A DNA stretch of 64,000 bases from positions 19,729,912-19,793,911 of the forward strand of contig OZ023188.1 in NCBI GenBank assembly GCA_963995505.1, given 5' to 3'. Shown piece by piece: positions 34,425-46,289 of this stretch; the stretch's first letter is position 1; each line of letters starts with the position of its first letter. The position numbers were made by a program, and so were the translations under genes. Under the pieces are notes generated by a model. It was not told the DNA's origin and searched no databases. It saw only the letters and a program-made list of their open reading frames with translations. This stretch comes from Hypericum androsaemum (lineage: Eukaryota; Streptophyta; Magnoliopsida; Malpighiales; Hypericaceae).

Positions 34425-34569
34425 TCGGGGGTACGGGGTTCAGGGGTTCGGGGGTTCGGGGGTGGGGTTTCGGGAGTTCGGGGTTTGGGGTTTGGGGTTC
34501 GGGGTTACAGATTGTGGGGTTCGAGGTTGCGGGTTTCAGGTTTTGGGTTTTGGGTTTCGGGCTTAGAGC
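34425..34569 (+). repeat. Telomere-variant G-rich repeats between two LTRs
   Basis: Degenerate TTCGGGG, TTTGGGG, TTTCGGG and GGTTTCAGG units, all G-rich on the + strand. It continues the tract broken by the solo LTR and ends AGAGC against the LTR at 34570. Confidence 0.85.
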
Positions 34570-37003
34570 TGTCACGACCCGCTCTCAGGTCGGTGACCGG
34601 CGCTAGACTCCACGACAAACATCTACAAATGTGCAATCTAGCAAGCCTCACACAAATTCATCAATACTCACATCAAACAAACCTGAGAAAGATACAACAA
34701 ATGCAAAGATGGTACACAACCATCAACGAAAATCTGAAAAATCCATCTCCAAATGACAAATCCAAAATCGGACATAAACTAGGATCTAACCACTACGGAG
34801 CATCTATACAGATGTACAAGGAAGCACAAGTCTGGAGACCTCAAAGTGTAGCTCTCGAGCGAATAAGATGGGCTCGAAATACAGACTCCAGAATCAACGC
34901 TACTATGGCACCTCGGAACCTGAGATAGATTAGTAAGGGGGTAAGTGTTTGGGAACACTTAGTAAGAAGATAGAACATAACATATTAGTTATGTCTGAGA
35001 TATACGTGCCACAGAACTCAACCATGTTCGACGTAACTGAACTTGAAATGCATGATGACCATATGATGCACAAATTACTGAAAACATGAATATAAACACA
35101 CAGACACATAGAGCCATGAACAGGTTTTGAAAAGCCCCTTCCTCTGACTGCCAAGGGATATCCAAATGGCCAAACGAATCTCCGTCCACACAAACACAAA
35201 GCTAGCTTACATACGTAAACTAGTGATATCCCCAAACTATGAGCTCATAGACTAACATCCCCGGTTAGTACGGGAAAACCTGTTCATCTCTCTCACAAAA
35301 CACATATCTTAACAAACATATGACCCAACAGTCCAGAATCATATCCCTCACACATATACCAAATGTACCAAATCAGCCCGAGCTAGCAATCTAGCCGGCC
35401 ATTCACAAATCTCACATTCATCACAAACCGATCACAATATACCAAACGTATCACCTATGCACAATCTCATCTCATAACCAACAACATATGCATGAGACGC
35501 ACATCAATCAAGATCTGAAACATGCATATAACAAACACAACCAACATATCATGGTCTATCCGCTTACTCAACGAAGATCCACCGATCACACTGATTTCTG
35601 AATCCAATGCCTTTCACTCAAAGCTTTCGAAATGATTCTCCTTCACCCACACACCTTGCGGATGTTCTGTTCATAATTCCAAATCACAATAACGAGGTTA
35701 ACCTCTGAATTCCTAAACCAAATCGCTGCCAACGCTTCAGAACAACGGATAACGACATAATCACAACACATCGTCTAAACAAGCATCAAACATGTCCAAA
35801 TATCTCAATCTCTTTCAATCCTTACTTTCTTGACAAATATACCACACATGTATAATCTGTTTAGAGCCTACTTATGGTCATAAATGTCATCCAACAATCT
35901 GTTTTGGCAATCACAACACAAACCAAACACAAGAGAAACTCAACCACTTCATCTTCAACAATTACCACATATAACTCAATCTCAGATCATAACCACTTCA
36001 AATAACACTTTACATGACTTCCCCTGTATGTCCTTGATATCTCAGAATCCACATATTCACTGAAATTTCCAAACAAACCACTTACCAAGTCTCTATTCTT
36101 GACCCCCTTCAATCTGAACACAGCAGACAAGTCCGAACTTCAACCAAGTCTTGAATAAGATTTCTTCATCCAAACAAGGCATATAATATATGGTTAGAAA
36201 GCTTATAGAGTCCTCTGTAAGCTGTCAAAATTTCATGTCCCAATTCGAAGCCTAAGTATACTTACCGATCACGTTTTCCTCGACAATCTCAGCTGTGTGC
36301 TTCTTCAACGACAGCCTGATTCAAAATGAATTTCCCGTCGATTCCCTAATCCAAATGCCACATATGATATACCAAAAGAAAGGTATGGAAGTCCTCTACA
36401 ACTCTCTTCAAAGTTGAAAAGTCCAAATCTGAACGGAAGTAGGCTTACCGCTTGATTCTTTATTGAGAAGCTTGTTCTTCCTCTTTCAGCCTTCTCTCTT
36501 CTTTCTCTTAAATTTTCGTTTTATGACCAAGGAGATAATTGTTCTGCCTCTTCAGAAAAGCCTCTGAGATATATGAAGAGGTGGGTGAGGTCCAATAGCA
36601 ATCAACTCACCTCTTCCTTTAATTCTAAGAAGCAAACAAAGAAACTGGGGTCCAATCAGATTCATTCACAAGCAAGCAGCTCAAATATGGCGGCCTTCCT
36701 CAGGTTTTTATCCAATTTGATAGTCAACTTATTTGTTCCTCTATGTTTCTAGTTTCTGGATCAAGTTCATTTGTACCATTTGAAGCAATATTGAGAATGT
36801 TATGCCCAATTTACTAAGCAAAGGTCAATCTGTCCAAATCTGTCCAAGTAGCTTCTCAAGGAAATAAATTCACTAAAGATTGTTATGGTTGAAATGGAAC
36901 TCCAATGACACCAATTCACATCTTGAACACTTAAAATCACATATCTCATGTAACCATCTCGATGCGATGCATTCCGACCAACCATTTTTTTCCGAATGTC
37001 ACA
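34570..37003 (-). mobile_element. 3' LTR of the Ty3/gypsy element (2434 bp)
   Basis: Minus strand starts TGTGACATTCGG and ends GGGTCGTGACA. It is preceded on the minus strand by a polypurine tract. Compared with 41886-44316 it keeps a tandem CTGTCCAAAT copy that the other LTR lacks, and lacks a short GAGCATT insertion found there. Confidence 0.92.
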
Positions 37004-37055
37004 ATTCTTCCCCCTTATAAAAATTCGGTCCCCTAATTTACTTGTAACTAAGTTA

Positions 37056-38255
37056 TCAAACGAAGAACTTACTTGGTTATTCAAACAGGTGCGGAAATCT
37101 TCCTCGTATATCATCCTATAACTCCCATGTGGCTTCTGATGGAGAATGATTTTGCCACAATACTTTCACGAACGGTAACTCCTTAGTCCTTAGTTTTCTC
37201 ACCTGCCTATCCATAATCTGTAGTGGCTGCTCATCGTAGGTGAGATCGTCACGAAACTCCACATTTGGCTGATCTAATACATGTGAGGAGTCATGTAAAT
37301 ATCTCCTAAGCATGGAGACATGGAATACCGGATGTATATGTGAGAACGTAGGTGGTAATTCCAACCGATAAGCCACTTGACCAATCCGTTCTAAAATCTC
37401 GAATGGTCCCACATATCTTGGACTTAGTTTACCCTTCTTTCCAAATCTCATAACACCCTTCATCGGAGATACTTTGAGAAATACACTTGAACCCTTTTCA
37501 AATTCAATGTCCTTTCTCCTTTTATCCGAGTACGACTTCTGTCTACTCTGAGCTGTCATTAGCCTCTTTCGAATCACTTTGATCTTCTCAATCGTATCAT
37601 CCAAGAATTCAAGATTCACATTCTGTTTCTCACCAACATCATCCCAATATACTGGTGATATGCACTTCCTGCCATACAATGCTTCATACGGTGCCATCTG
37701 AATACTACTCTGATAATTATTATTGTATGAGAATTTCATCAAAGGCAAATAAAGTTCCCAACTACCTCCAAAATCAATCACACACAATCGCATCATATCC
37801 TTGAGAATTTGTATTGTCCGCTCGGACTGTCCATCTGTCTGAGGATGAAAAGCTGTGCTCAAATCCAAACGAGTACCCATGGCATCTTGAAATTTCTTCC
37901 AAAACTGAGACGTGAAATGTGTCCCTCGATCGGAGACTATTGAGACAGGAACTCCGTGCAATCGAACAATATGATCAATGAACAACTGAGCAAACTTAGC
38001 AGCATCATACGTACTCTTGATCGGTAGGAAGTGTGCTGACTTTGTCAATCTATCCACGATAACCCAAACTGAATCAAATCCTCGTGGTGAAGTCGGAAGG
38101 CCTACTAATAAATCCATCGTAATTCGTTCCCATTTCCATTCCGGAATATCCAGTGGTTGCAACAAACCCGAAGGTCTTTGGTGCTCAGCCTTCACCTGTT
38201 GACACGTTAAACATCTAGCAACGAAATCCCCAATGTCCTTCTTCATACCATTCCA
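37056..38255 (-). pseudogene. Ty3/gypsy integrase (two in-frame stops)
   Basis: The HHCC zinc-binding part (CLTCQQVK), the DDE core with [19 protein letters not shown] and DGQSERTIQ, and the C-terminal [10 protein letters not shown]...[11 protein letters not shown] are recognisable. A TAG replaces a Trp codon at 38253-38255 (the neighbouring copy at about 45567 has TGG). A second TAG replaces a Glu codon after PSEATWEL at about 37113 (the other copy has GAG). The catalytic Glu is present here but is Asp in the truncated copy. Confidence 0.9.
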
Positions 38256-40112
38256 CTAATAATGAATCTTTATATCATGGTACATCTTGGTAGAACCTGG
38301 ATGCATGCTATAAATGGTCTTGTGTGCCTGAGCCATAATGTCTTTCCTTACGTCTCTTACATCAGGTATGACCAACCGAGTACCGTAGTATAAAATACCA
38401 TTTGAACTGAGATGGAATTTAGGCAATTTACTTTCTTCAACTCTTTCAATCATCTTCATCAACTCAGGATCATCTCTCTGAAGTTCTACAACCCGACCAC
38501 GTATAGTTGGTTGCAGATATAACTCACCAAACATCATAGGCTGATTTCCATCAAGCACTATTGTCAACTCTAACCCTTGGTCGACTATCTCATGTATACT
38601 TGAAATCAAAGGCCTTCGCGTCACTGACATATGTGCCAAACTACCCGCTGACTTCCGACTCAAAGCATCGGCCACAACGTTAGCTTTACCTGGATGATAG
38701 TTAATAGTGCAATCGTAATCCTTCAAAAATTCCATCCATCTCCTCTGCCTCATATTCAGATCCCTCTGATCAAAAATGTACTTCAAACTCTTGTGGTCAG
38801 TAAATATGTCAAACTTCTCACCATATAGGTAATGTCTCCAAATTTTTAGCGCAAACACAACTGCACCCATTTCCAAGTCATGTACTGGATAATTATGCTC
38901 GTGTTTCTTCAGCTGTCTAGAGGCATACGCAATCACATTCCTTTCCTGCATCAATACACATCCCAAGCCAATCCTAGAAGCATCACAATACACCGAATAC
39001 TTTCCAGTTGCAGACGGTAAAGCCAAAATCGGAGCATTAGTCAACAAGTATTTCAACTCCTGAAAACTTCTCTCACAATCTTCTGTCCATTCGTACTTCA
39101 CATTCTTTTGAGTCAATCGTGTCAATGGAACGGCCAAAGTGGAAAAGCCTTTTACAAAACGTCTGTAATATCCAGCCAAACCAAGAAAACTTCGTACCTC
39201 CGTAACATTGGTAGGAGTTGGCCAATTCACCACAGCTTCTATCTTCTTTGGATCAACTGACACTCCATCCTTAGAAATAATATGTCCTAGGAATGCCACA
39301 CTTTGTAACCAAAATTCACACTTAGAAAGTTTGGCATACAACTCATTATCCAACAACGTCTTCAAAACCAAGCGAAGATGTCTCTCATGTTCTTCCTCAG
39401 TCCGTGAATAAATCAATATGTCATCAATAAAGACCACTACAAACTGATCCAAGAATGGTTTAAACACCCGATTCATCAAGCCCATAAAGAAAGCAGGAGC
39501 ATTCGTAAGACCAAATGGCATAACCAAGAATTCATAATGCCTATACCGAGTTCTGAAAGCTGTCTTGGTCACATCTTCCTTTTGAATCCTCAACTGATGG
39601 TACCCCGACCTTAAGTCAATCTTTGAAAACCACTTGGCATCTCGCAACTGATCAAACAAATCATCGATACGTGGAAGAGGATACTGGTTGCGGATCGTTA
39701 CCTTATTGAGTTGGTGATAATCAACGCAGAGTCTCAAACTTCCATCCTTCTTCCGAACAAACAACACAGGAGCACCCCATGGTGAAACACTAGGCCGAAT
39801 ATATTCCTTATCCAACAAATCCTGCAACTGAATCTTCAACTCTTTTAACTCAGCAGGTGCCATACGATATGGTGGTATCGAAATCGGCTCTGTTCCTGGC
39901 ATCAACTCAATACAAAACTCAATCTCTCTCTCTGGTGGTAAACCCGGTAACTCATCTGGAAAAACATCAGAAAATTCTTCCACAACAGGAATATCATCAA
40001 CAGTCACCTTTTTCATATTAGCCTCTTTAACAATAGCAAGATAACTTACACAACCCCTCTGTAACAATCTCGAAGTCTTCAAACATGAAATAAGCGTTGG
40101 TGGAGTCAACAT
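38256..40112 (-). pseudogene. Ty3/gypsy reverse transcriptase-RNase H
   Basis: An open stretch of 618 codons. It has RT motifs [56 protein letters not shown] and the catalytic [13 protein letters not shown], then RNase H with [13 protein letters not shown] and [11 protein letters not shown]. It ends at the stop shared with the integrase segment. The domain itself looks intact. It is part of one polyprotein, separated from the protease frame by an overlap at 40106-40112. Confidence 0.92.
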
Positions 40113-40555
40113 CCCATCACCCGAAACATAAATTTTGGTTCACCCTCAGGCTTGAACTTCACAATCTTATTAAAGCAATCCACCATAGCATGATAGCACG
40201 ATAACCAGTCCATCCCTAAAATCACATCAAAATCATCCATATCTAACACATGTAGGTCAGTCAACATCTCATGACCATCCACAACTATCACACACGATGT
40301 AAGAACTAAATGCACATGAATGATATGACCTGAAGGAGTACAAACATCTAACGGCTCCCTCAATGACACAAGTGGACTATCAGAGGATCTAGCAAACTGG
40401 GGTGACAAAAACGAATGTGTCGACCCTGAATCAAATAAGACTCGAGCATTAGACAAGCCTATAGGGAGTATACCTGAAACCACATTATTAGACGCCGCAG
40501 CATCTTTCCTGGTGAGAGCATATACACGAGCAGGACCACCTTCACTCTGCTCCAT
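40106..40555 (-). pseudogene. Ty3/gypsy aspartic protease
   Basis: Contains ARVLFDSGSTHSFLS, the D-S-G-S/T catalytic motif of retroelement proteases, and VILGMDWLSCYHA, the conserved downstream Leu-Gly-Met-Asp-Trp-Leu segment. Catalytic residues are intact, but the upstream frame from Gag is broken. Confidence 0.88.
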
Positions 40556-40630
40556 CGGCTCCTTTCCTCGAAGAACCGAAGTCTCTCCCTGATGGCTCTG
40601 ACTAACTGGACTCCTATATTGTTCTTGAGG

Positions 40631-41756
40631 TCATCCCGATAAGCTAGTAAGCTGCGCATATTCTCTTGCCTTAGCCACACGACAATCCTTAAGATGATGT
40701 CCAAACTTACCGCATCCAAAACAAGCTCCCGATTGTCTGTAGCAAGGTCTTCCAGGATGTTGCTTCCCGCAACTAGAATAATTCACTGGGCCTCCGGATT
40801 GGCCTCGACCTCCTGCTTGACCACGAGGGCCATTTTCTCTCCCAAATCCTCTACCAATTCTTCCAAATGCTCCTCCACCTCTCAAGAAATTAGGTTGAAA
40901 GTTTGGCCTTTGCTGCTATTCTCCGAAACTCTAGTTTGAACCATACTGCGGTGGTCTATCAAATCGCTGCACCTTAGCTTGCTTCTGCACTGTAAGCCGC
41001 TCATTATCACGCATCTCCAATGTCCTCGCACAATCCACGGCCGCTGAATAAGATTGGAATCCACGTGAGTACATCACTTTAAACATTGCATCATCGAGTC
41101 CTCGAACAAATCTCTTCACCTTCTTCTCCTCAGTGAGAATCAGATGCTTTGGATAGCGTCTTCAACAATCTTTCGAACTCGAACACACGAGCATCTCTCA
41201 GACTTTTAGGCAGGAAGCGATCCAACAGTGAATCGCGAAACTGATCCCAAGTCCATCCAGTTGATTCCATAGTTTGTAACCATACTCCCGCCTCACCTGT
41301 CAATTTAAATGCTGCTAGTTCCACCATTCTTTTACTATCACAATTCAGAATCTTCCACCTCTTTTCCATCTCATCAACGAATAACTGAGGATCATCTCGC
41401 ACACCAAAGAATGTGGGTGGGTCTAGCCTCAGAAACTCTGCCAATGTATCATCTCTAGGTGTCATAGCGGCTTTCTTCTCCGCCTGACTTTGTTGAGTAG
41501 CGATAAACTTCTCCATCGCCATCATCACTCTGCCTACAGCATCACCACTCCGCTTTCTACGTCCAGAAGTGCCACTAACTTGTTGACCTGTCTCAGTTGG
41601 CGTGGCAGTAGCGGTAGTAGTATGCTCAACTGGATGTGTAGGCTCTAATGTAGCATCATCTCTAGCTCTATCAGAGCTCTCACCATGCTCCCTCATCGTC
41701 GCGTTAGAACCTTTATGTGTCACAGGCATATCCTCCCTACTAGAACAAGTCAACAT
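40631..41756 (-). pseudogene. Ty3/gypsy Gag, deleted and frameshifted
   Basis: Begins at ATG 41756. The retrotrans_gag core (WKILNCDSKRMVELAAFKL, GEAGVWLQ, FRDSLLDRFLP) runs to about 41165. There the frame breaks inside the region that normally leads to EEKKVKRFVRGLDD, which resumes in another frame at about 41119, suggesting a short internal deletion. A Gly/Arg-rich part and the zinc knuckle CFGCGKFGHHLKDC (about 40700) lie in a third frame. No functional Gag can be made. Confidence 0.88.
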
Positions 41757-41866
41757 TTAAGAGGCCAAATGAAAAGATTATCCATCAGAGGACAAAGACA
41801 CGAAAAATCCTATGCTCCGTAGGGTACAAACAAAACACATTCAACGACAAACCAAACAAACACAAT

Positions 41867-41885
41867 CAAGCTCTGATACCAACTT
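41867..41885 (-). other. tRNA-iMet primer binding site
   Basis: Minus strand reads AAGTTGGTATCAGAGCTTG directly after the 5' LTR end GGGTCGTGACA. TGGTATCAGAGC is the complement of the initiator-Met tRNA 3' end, the standard primer of this group. Confidence 0.92.
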
Positions 41886-44316
41886 TGTCACGACCCGCTC
41901 TCAGGTCGGTGACCGGCGCTAGACTCTACGACAAACATCTACAAATGTGCAATCTAGCAAGCCTCACACAAATTTATCAATACTCACATCAAACAAACCT
42001 GAGAAAGATACAACAAATGCAAAGATGGTACACAACCATCAACGAAAATCTGAAAAATCCATCTCCAAATGACAAATCCAAAATCGGACAAAAAGTAGGA
42101 TTTAACCACTACGGAGCATCTATACAGATGTACAAGGAAGCACAAGTCTGGAGACCTCAAAGTGTAGCTCTCGAGCGAATAAGATGGGCTCGAAATATAG
42201 ACTCCAAGATCAACGCTACTATGGCACCTCGGAACCTGAGATAGATTAGTAAGGGGGTAAGTGTTTGGGAACACTTAGTAAGAAGATAGAACATAACATA
42301 TTAGTTATGTCTGAGATATACGTGCCAAAGAACTCAACCATGTTCGACGTAACTGAACTTGAAATGCATGATGACCATATGATGCACAAATTACTGAAAA
42401 CATGAATATAAACACACAGACACATAGAGCCATGAACAGGTTTTGAAAAGCCCCTTCCTCTGACTGCCAAGGGATATCCAAATGGCCAAACGAATCTCCG
42501 TCCACACAAACACAAAGCTAGCTTACATACGTAAACTAGTGATATCCCCAAACTATGAGCTCATAGACTAACATCCCCGGTTAGTACGGGAAAACCTGTT
42601 CATCTCTCTCACAAAACACATATCTTAACAAACATATGACCCAACAGTCCAGAATCATATCCCTCACACATATACCAAATGTACCAAATCAGCCCGAGCT
42701 AGCAATCTAGCCGGCCATTCACAAATCTCACATTCATCACAAACCGATCACAATATACCAAACGTATCACCTATGCACAATCTCATCTCATAACCAACAA
42801 CATATGCATGAGACGCACATCAATCAAGATCTGAAACATGCATATAACAAACACAACCAACATATCATGGTCTATCCGCTTACTCAACGAAGATCCACCG
42901 ATCACACTGATTTCTGAATCCAATGCCTTTCACTCAAAGCTTTCGAAATGATTCTCCTTCACCCACACACCTTGCGGATGTTCTGTTCATAATTCCAAAT
43001 CACAATAACGAGGTTAACCTCTGAATTCCTAAACCAAATCGCTGCCAACGCTTCAGAACAACGGATAACGACATAATCACAACACATCGTCTAAACAAGC
43101 ATCAAACATGTCCAAATATCTCAATCTCTTTCAATCCTTACTTTCTTGACAAATATACCACACATGTATAATCTGTTTAGAGCCTACTTATGGTCATAAA
43201 TGTCATCCAACAATCTGTTTTGGCAATCACAACACAAACCAAACACAAGAGAAACTCAACCACTTCATCTTCAACAATTACCACATATAACTCAATCTCA
43301 GATCATAACCACTTCAAATAACACTTTACATGACTTCCCCTGTATGTCCTTGATATCTCAGAATCCACATATTCACTGAAATTTCTAAACAAACCACTTG
43401 CCAAGTCTCTATTCTTGACCCCCTTCAATCTGAACACAGCAGACAAGTCTGAACTTCAACCAAGTCTTGAACAAGATTTCTTCATCCAAACAAGGCATAT
43501 AATATATGGTTAGAAAGCTTATAGAGTCCTCTGTAAGCTGTCAAACTTTCATGTCCCAATTCGAAGCCTAAGTATACTTACCGATCACGTTTTCCTCGAC
43601 AGTCTCAGCTGTGTGCTTCTTCAACGACAGTCTGATTCAAAACGAATTTCCCGCCGATTCCCTAATCCAAATTCCACATATGATATACCAAAAGAAAGGT
43701 ATGGAAGTCCTCTACAACTCTCTTCAAAGGTGAAAAGTCCAAATCCGAACGGAAGTAGGCTTACCGCTTGATTCTTTATTGAGCATTGAGCAGCTTGTTC
43801 TTCCTCTTTCAGCCTTCTCTCTTCTTTCTCTTAAATTTTCGTTTTATGACCAAGGAGATAATTGTTCTGCCTCTTCAGAAAAGCCTCTGAGATATATGAA
43901 GAGGTGGGTGAGGTCCAATAGCAATCAACTCACCTCTTCCTTTAATTCTAAGAAGCAAACAAAGAAACTGGGGTCCAATCAGATTCATTCACAAGCAAGC
44001 AGCTCAAATATGGCGGCTTTCCTCAGGTTTTTATCCAATTTGATAGTCAACCTATTTGTTCCTCTATGTTTCTAGTTTCTGGATCAAGTTCATTTGTACC
44101 ATTTGAAGCAATATTGAGAATGTTATGCCCAATTTACTAAGCAAAGGTCAATCTGTCCAAGTAGCTTCTCAAGGAAATAAATTCACTAAAGATTGTTATG
44201 GTTGAAATGGAACTCCAATGACACCAATTCACATCTTGAACACTTAAAATCACATATCTCATGTAACCATCTCGATGCGATGCATTCCGACCAACCATTT
44301 TTTTCCGAATGTCACA
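41886..44316 (-). mobile_element. Shared LTR of the tandem Ty3/gypsy array (2431 bp)
   Basis: Acts as the 5' LTR of the full element (PBS at 41867-41885) and at the same time as the 3' LTR of the truncated internal region to its right, because the polypurine tract AAGGGGGAGAAT (minus strand) abuts its other end at 44317. One LTR serving two internal regions is the expected product of unequal recombination. Confidence 0.92.
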
Positions 44317-46289
44317 ATTCTCCCCCTTATAAAAATTCGGTCCCCGAATTTACTTGTAACTAAGTTATCAAACGAAGAACTTACTTGGTTATTCAAATAG
44401 GTGCGGAAATCTTCCTTGTATATCATCCTCTAACTCCCATGTGGCTTCTGATGGAGAATGATTTTGCCACATTACTTTCACGAATGGTAACTCCTTAGTC
44501 CTTAGTTTTCTCACCTGCCTATCCATAATCTGTAGTGGCTGCTCATCGTAGGTGAGATCGTCACGAAACTCCACATTTGGCTGATCTAATACATGTGAGG
44601 AGTCATGTAAATATCTCCTAAGCATGGAGACATGGAATACCGGATGTATATATGAGAACGTAGGTGGTAATGCCAACCGATAAGCCACTTGACCAACCCG
44701 TTCTAAAATCTCGAATGGTCCCACATATCTTGGACTTAGTTTACCCTTCTTTCCAAATCTCATAACACCCTTCATCGGAGATACTTTGAGAAATACACTT
44801 GAACCCTTTTCAAATTCAATGTCCTTTCTCCTTTTATCCGAGTACGACTTCTGTCTACTCTGAGCTGTCATTAGCCTCTTTCGAATTACTTTGATCTTCT
44901 CAATCGTATCATCCAAGAATTCAAGATTCACATTCTGTTTCTCAATAACATCATCCCAATATACCGGTGATCTGCACTTCCTGCCATACAATGCTTCATA
45001 CGGTGCCATCTGAATACTACTCTGATAATTATTATTGTATGAGAATTCCATCAAAGGCAAATAAAGTTCCCAACTACCTCCAAAATCAATCACACACGAT
45101 CGCATCATATCCTCGAGAATTTGTATTGTCCGATCGGACTGTCCATCTGTCTGAGGATGAAAAGCTGTGCTCAAATCCAAACGAGTACCCATGGCATCTT
45201 GAAATTTCTTCCAAAACCGAGACGTGAAATGTGTCCCTCGATCGGAGACTATTGAGACAGGAACTCCGTGCAATCGAACAATATGATCAATGAACAACTG
45301 AGCAAACTTAGCAGCATCATACGTACTCTTGATCGGTAGGAAGTGTGCTGACTTTGTCAATCTATCCACGATAACCCAAACTGAATCAAATCCTTGTGGT
45401 GAAGTCAGAAGGCCTACTAATAAATCCATCGTAATTTGTTCCCATTTCCATTCCGGAATATCCAGTGGTTGCAACAAACCCGAAGGTCTTTGGTGCTCAG
45501 CCTTCACCTGTTGACACGTTAAACATCTAGCAACGAAATCCCCAATGTCCTTCTTCATACCATTCCACCAATAATGAATCTTTATATCATGGTACATCTT
45601 GGTAGAACCTGGATGCATGCTATAAACGGTCTTGTGTGCCTGAGCCATAATGTCTTTCCTTACGTCTCTTACATCAGGTATGACCAACCGAGTACCGTAG
45701 TATAAAACACCATTTGAACTGAGATGGAATTTAGGCAATTTACCTTCTTCAACTCTTTCAATCATCTTCATCAACTCAGGATCATCTCTCTGAAGTTCTA
45801 CAACCCGACCACGTATAGTTGGTTGCAGATGTAACTCACCAAACATCATAGGCTGATTTCCATCAAGCACTATTGTCAACTCTAACCCTTGGTCGACTAT
45901 CTCATGTATACTTGAAATCAAAGGCCTTCGCGTCACTGACATATGTGCCAAACTACCCGCTGACTTCCGACTCAAAGCATCGGCCACAACGTTAGCTTTA
46001 CCTGGATGATAGTTAATAGTGCAATCGTAATCCTTCAAAAATTCCATCCATCTCCTCTGCCTCATATTCAGATCCCTCTGATCAAAAATGTACTTCAAAC
46101 TCTTGTGGTCAGTAAATATGTCAAACTTCTCACCATATAGGTAATGTCTCCAAATTTTTAGCGCAAACACAACTGCACCCATTTCCAAGTCATGTACTGG
46201 ATAATTATGCTCGTGTTTCTTCAGCTGTCTAGAGGCATACGCAATCACATTCCTTTCCTGCATCAATACACATCCCAAGCCAATCCTAG
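44317..46289 (-). pseudogene. Truncated second Ty3/gypsy internal region (RNase H-integrase)
   Basis: Nearly identical to 37004-38980 of the full element. The frame 44389-46278 is open from RNase H ([16 protein letters not shown]) through integrase to the end (QGRFPHLFE), without the two stops of its neighbour. The catalytic Glu of the integrase DDE triad is Asp here (GQSDRTIQ). It is cut at 46287-46289, where ...CCAATCCTAG continues as GGTTTAGGG instead of AAGCATCAC, so RT, protease and gag are lost. The missing part is replaced by telomeric repeats. Confidence 0.92.

Larger units (their letters stand above)
34570..44316 (-). mobile_element. Full-length Ty3/gypsy element (9.75 kb), inactivated
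   Basis: 3' LTR 34570-37003, PPT 37004-37020 (minus strand AAGGGGGAAGAAT), pol and gag on the minus strand, PBS 41867-41885, 5' LTR 41886-44316. The LTRs are highly similar, differing mostly by single bases and a few short indels, so it is fairly young. Even so, the coding region carries a Gag deletion with frameshift, further frame changes, and two in-frame stops in the integrase region. Domain order PR-RT-RH-INT puts it in Ty3/gypsy; the RT looks Tekay/Del-like. The 5' LTR is followed, without a new boundary, by a second internal region. Confidence 0.93.

Noticed and set aside
41867..41885. Possible tRNA-Met gene
   Set aside because: Only the 3'-end complement is present; it is a primer binding site next to an LTR.
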